From the NCBI RefSeq assembly GCF_004364775.1, contig NZ_SOAL01000015.1, positions 1 through 64,000 of the forward strand: a DNA stretch of 64,000 nt, read 5' to 3'. Of the stretch, positions 62,004-64,000 are shown one piece after another (position 1 is the first letter of the stretch; the number at the start of each line of letters is the position of its first letter). The DNA is from Comamonas sp. JUb58. Its GTDB lineage: Bacteria > Pseudomonadota > Gammaproteobacteria > Burkholderiales > Burkholderiaceae_C. The translations under genes were made by a program, and so were the position numbers. Below the pieces are notes generated by a model that was not told the origin of the DNA, did no database searches, and was given only the letters and a program-made list of their open reading frames with translations.

Positions 62004-62453
62004 ATGGAATGCACGGTAACGTGGACGGGTGCGAGCGGCGCCCGCTCGGGAATGGGCTTTGTGGCAGAAACCGGCAGCGGCCATGTGGTGGCCATGGATG
62101 GCGCGCCTGACGCAGCCAACCCGGCCAACGGCGGGCAGAACCTGGCCGCCCGCCCGATGGAGCTGCTGTTGGCCGGCACCGGCGGCTGCACCGCCTATGA
62201 CGTAGTGCTGATCCTCAAGCGCGGCCGCCACGATGTGAAAAACTGCACCGTGGCCCTGAAGGCGGAGCGCGCCGACACCGAACCCAAGGTGTTCACCAAG
62301 ATCCATATGCAGTTCACCGTCACCGGCAAGGGCATCCCGCCAGCCGCTGTGGAACGCGCCATCGCAATGAGCCACGAGAAGTATTGCTCGGCCAGCATCA
62401 TGCTGAGCAAGACGGCCGAGATCACCACGGGGTTTGACCTGGTGGAAGCCTAA
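62004..62453 (+). CDS. OsmC/YhfA-family protein
   Basis: A 149-residue protein of the OsmC superfamily, cysteine-based (hydro)peroxide reductases; the YhfA branch has no proven substrate. Family sequence: ARPMELLLAGTGGCTAYDVV with the first redox Cys, and the helix AIAMSHEKYCSASIMLSKTA with the second Cys. The ATG at 62004 has GGAGAG 6 bases upstream; an in-frame start at 61977 is less likely. It stands alone before a bidirectional terminator. Confidence 0.9.
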   Translation: MECTVTWTGASGARSGMGFVAETGSGHVVAMDGAPDAANPANGGQNLAARPMELLLAGTGGCTAYDVVLILKRGRHDVKNCTVALKAERADTEPKVFTKIHMQFTVTGKGIPPAAVERAIAMSHEKYCSASIMLSKTAEITTGFDLVEA

Positions 62454-62480
62454 AAGCGCAGCGCGCAAGCGATGTTGTAG

Positions 62481-62507
62481 AAAAGCCGCCTTGCAGGGCG
62501 GCTTTTT
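62481..62507. terminator. Bidirectional terminator between osmC-like gene and coq7
   Basis: AAAAGCCGCC (62481-62490) pairs with GGCGGCTTTT (62497-62506) around TTGCAG, flanked by Ts on the plus strand and As on the other side, so it can serve both convergent genes. Confidence 0.85.
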
Positions 62508-62551
62508 ATTGGGCAGCTTGGCCGGCGGTTTCTGTGGCCGGTCGGCTCTCT

Positions 62552-63172
62552 TTATATATGGTGCGCCGTAACAGTCATCACCTTGGAGGCGATCTTCATC
62601 AGCATCCGGGCGGGCAGGGGCACGGGCAGGGCGCCGGCGTCCACCGCTGCGGCGGCATGGCGTTCCTCGTCGGCTTTCATCTGGCTGACGACGGCCCGCG
62701 ATGGTGCGTCGTGCGCTGGCAACAGCTCCAGGTGGGACTGCAGGTGCAAGGACACCTGGTTTTCCGTTTCCTCGACAAAGCCGAGGCTGGCACGGTCGCT
62801 GACCTTGGCTGCCACGGTGCCGATCACAAAAGCGCCGGCAAACCACAGCGGGTTGAGCAGGCTGGGGCGCTCGCCCAGGTCCTGCAGGCGCTGGTGGGTC
62901 CAGACCAGGTGGTCCATCTCTTCCTGGGCGGCTTCGAGCAGGTGCTCACGCAGATGCTCATCACGCGTCACCATGGCCTGGGCGGTGTAGAGCGCCTGCG
63001 CGCAGACCTCGCCCACATGGTTGACCCGCATATAAGAGGCGGAGAGTTTTTTCTCCTCAGGACTGAGGTCCGCCTCGTCCATGCCGGCAGCGGGCGAGGG
63101 GTTGGCCGCACGCGGCGTTGCAAACAGGGTGCGCAGCGCAGTATCTGCTGCGCAAAGGAGTCGTTCTTGCAT
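62552..63172 (-). CDS. coq7: Coq7-type demethoxyubiquinone hydroxylase
   Basis: A 206-residue carboxylate-bridged di-iron monooxygenase of ubiquinone synthesis, hydroxylating 2-polyprenyl-3-methyl-6-methoxybenzoquinone. The metal ligands are in [37 protein letters not shown] (ExxH) and [10 protein letters not shown] (ExxH). The start is the ATG at 63172 ([20 protein letters not shown]); a longer upstream frame lacks conserved character. It is the last minus-strand gene before the porin. Confidence 0.93.
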   Translation of the reverse strand: MQERLLCAADTALRTLFATPRAANPSPAAGMDEADLSPEEKKLSASYMRVNHVGEVCAQALYTAQAMVTRDEHLREHLLEAAQEEMDHLVWTHQRLQDLGERPSLLNPLWFAGAFVIGTVAAKVSDRASLGFVEETENQVSLHLQSHLELLPAHDAPSRAVVSQMKADEERHAAAAVDAGALPVPLPARMLMKIASKVMTVTAHHI

Positions 63173-63495
63173 AGGTTGCCATGCTAACCAGTAGAATACA
63201 CCCCGCTGCAAACATGGCGAATCTCCTCTGAAACGGCTTGTTTTGCAGCAAATTTTTGTCGAAAAATTGGACGGCGGCTGACATTCGTTAAACGTTGCAC
63301 TCAAGCAACGATTTACAGCGAATAGGTCCTCAAGTGGGGGAATTTGTTTGCGCAACCGCCTGCGGTCTGTTGAAATAGAGAGAACTTCCACACTAGGAGG
63401 TTGGCGCGGGAGCAGGTAGAAGTTGTGCAGAACCGTGAGGCTGACATCAACCCCCCCGTACCAGCGCCGTCTGTTAAACCTTGGAGTAACTCGCA
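63173..63495. promoter_or_regulatory. Divergent intergenic region of coq7 and the porin gene
   Basis: No gene is seen in these 323 bases. Two hairpins are visible: AATTTTT/AAAAATT (63252-63268) and CGTTGC (63293-63298)/GCAACG (63305-63310) with loop ACTCAA. The porin promoter and a long, highly expressed 5' leader presumably lie in the right half; I could not fix -35/-10 elements with confidence. Confidence 0.45.
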
Positions 63496-64000
63496 ATGAA
63501 AAAATCTCTTGTTGCCTTGGCAGTGCTGGCCGCTTCCGGCGCCGCAATGGCTCAATCTTCCGTGACCCTGTTCGGTATCGTTGATGCTGGCGTGACCTAC
63601 GCTAAGACCAGCGGTGGCGAAAGCAACTACGGTCTGACCAACTCCGGTAACGCCACCAGCCGTCTGGGCTTCCGCGGCGTGGAAGATCTGGGTGGCGGTC
63701 TGAAGGCTGGTTTCTGGCTGGAAGGCGCAATCCAGAACGACAGCGGTACCGCTTCCGGCGGCGGCGCTGCAGGTCCTGGCTTCGAGTTCAAGCGTCGTTC
63801 CACCGTGTCCCTGATGGGCAACTTCGGTGAAGTGCGTCTGGGTCGTGAACTGACCAGCGCTTACAACGTGGTTTCCGGCTACGACGTGTTCGGCCAAGTT
63901 GGTATCGGCCAAAACTTCAGCTTCGGCAACGGCACCTACGGCTTCGGCGACCCAGTTCGCGTGGGCAACATGGTTTCGTACTACACGCCTAACATGTCCG
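63496..64000 (+). CDS. Gram-negative porin, Omp32-like (3' end outside the window)
   Basis: The first 168 codons of a general trimeric porin. It has a signal peptide [20 protein letters not shown], then [37 protein letters not shown] and [17 protein letters not shown], typical of Burkholderiales/Comamonadaceae anion-selective porins. GGAG lies 9 bases before the ATG at 63496. Codon use changes to C- and T-ending preferred codons (GGT, CGT, TCC), as in very highly expressed genes. The gene continues beyond the right edge. Confidence 0.95.
   Translation, partial: MKKSLVALAVLAASGAAMAQSSVTLFGIVDAGVTYAKTSGGESNYGLTNSGNATSRLGFRGVEDLGGGLKAGFWLEGAIQNDSGTASGGGAAGPGFEFKRRSTVSLMGNFGEVRLGRELTSAYNVVSGYDVFGQVGIGQNFSFGNGTYGFGDPVRVGNMVSYYTPNMS

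Noticed and set aside
63313-63912. A 199-codon minus-strand frame over the porin start
   Set aside because: Antisense to a clear signal peptide and porin barrel start with highly biased codons.

Overview
The window looks like chromosomal DNA from a member of the Comamonadaceae (Betaproteobacteria), most likely Comamonas or a close relative. The reasons are high GC with strong third-position GC bias, Bug-type tripartite tricarboxylate transporter binding proteins, an Omp32-like porin, a cyanophycin locus with two CphA-type genes, and Burkholderiales-style intergenic repeats. The genus is inferred from gene content and protein character, not from a search.

Layout. 1-2455: the 5' part of an RHS-repeat gene that runs off the left edge, an AT-rich spacer and the frameshifted tail of an IS4-type transposase; this is the accessory part of the window. 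2616-5489: a large Hsp70-like protein. 5678-8610: a three-gene set of Bug binding protein, P1 (DmpA-type) aminopeptidase and DppA-type D-aminopeptidase, pointing to peptide scavenging. 8688-20435: a complete nitrate assimilation locus (NasR-type antiterminator, nitrate ABC transporter, NirBD nitrite reductase, nitrate reductase, and a uroporphyrinogen-III methyltransferase for siroheme). Both the transporter operon and the reductase operon start with a sigma54-type promoter, followed by two hexaloop hairpins and an intrinsic terminator, the architecture expected for NasR (ANTAR) antitermination. 20489-21603: a block of three related intergenic repeats with no credible gene.

21654-30127: creA, cphA and a second cphA-like gene with a broken Mur-ligase P-loop on the minus strand, divergent from a zinc-ribbon ABC exporter and a DUF1854 gene; together these form a cyanophycin cluster. 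30326-33110: a small His-containing membrane protein and a ZnuD-like zinc receptor. 33198-37193: a 5'-nucleotidase, a FadR-type regulator divergent from mannonate dehydratase uxuA, and another Bug protein. 37242-38459: gspF. 38546-39995: a GST and a WYL regulator. 40034-46126: a complete glyoxylate/tartronate-semialdehyde route (gcl, hyi, glxR, glycerate 2-kinase) with a divergent LysR regulator. 46218-48288: a lipoprotein, a luciferase-like monooxygenase and a small membrane protein. 48359-58480: the type II secretion genes gspE, D, N, M, L, K, J, I, H, G (minus) and gspC (plus). 58527-59944: cobC and cobS. 59968-61910: ilvA, preceded by an Ile/Leu-rich leader peptide and an intrinsic terminator, a classical attenuator. 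62004-64000: an OsmC-like protein, coq7 and the start of a porin gene that runs off the right edge.

The most interesting regulatory signals are the paired NasR leaders and the ilvA leader-peptide attenuator. The most interesting protein-level oddities are the CphA-like protein without its P-loop, the cyanophycin-linked ABC/DUF1854 pair, and a GspE that lacks the usual tetracysteine zinc module.
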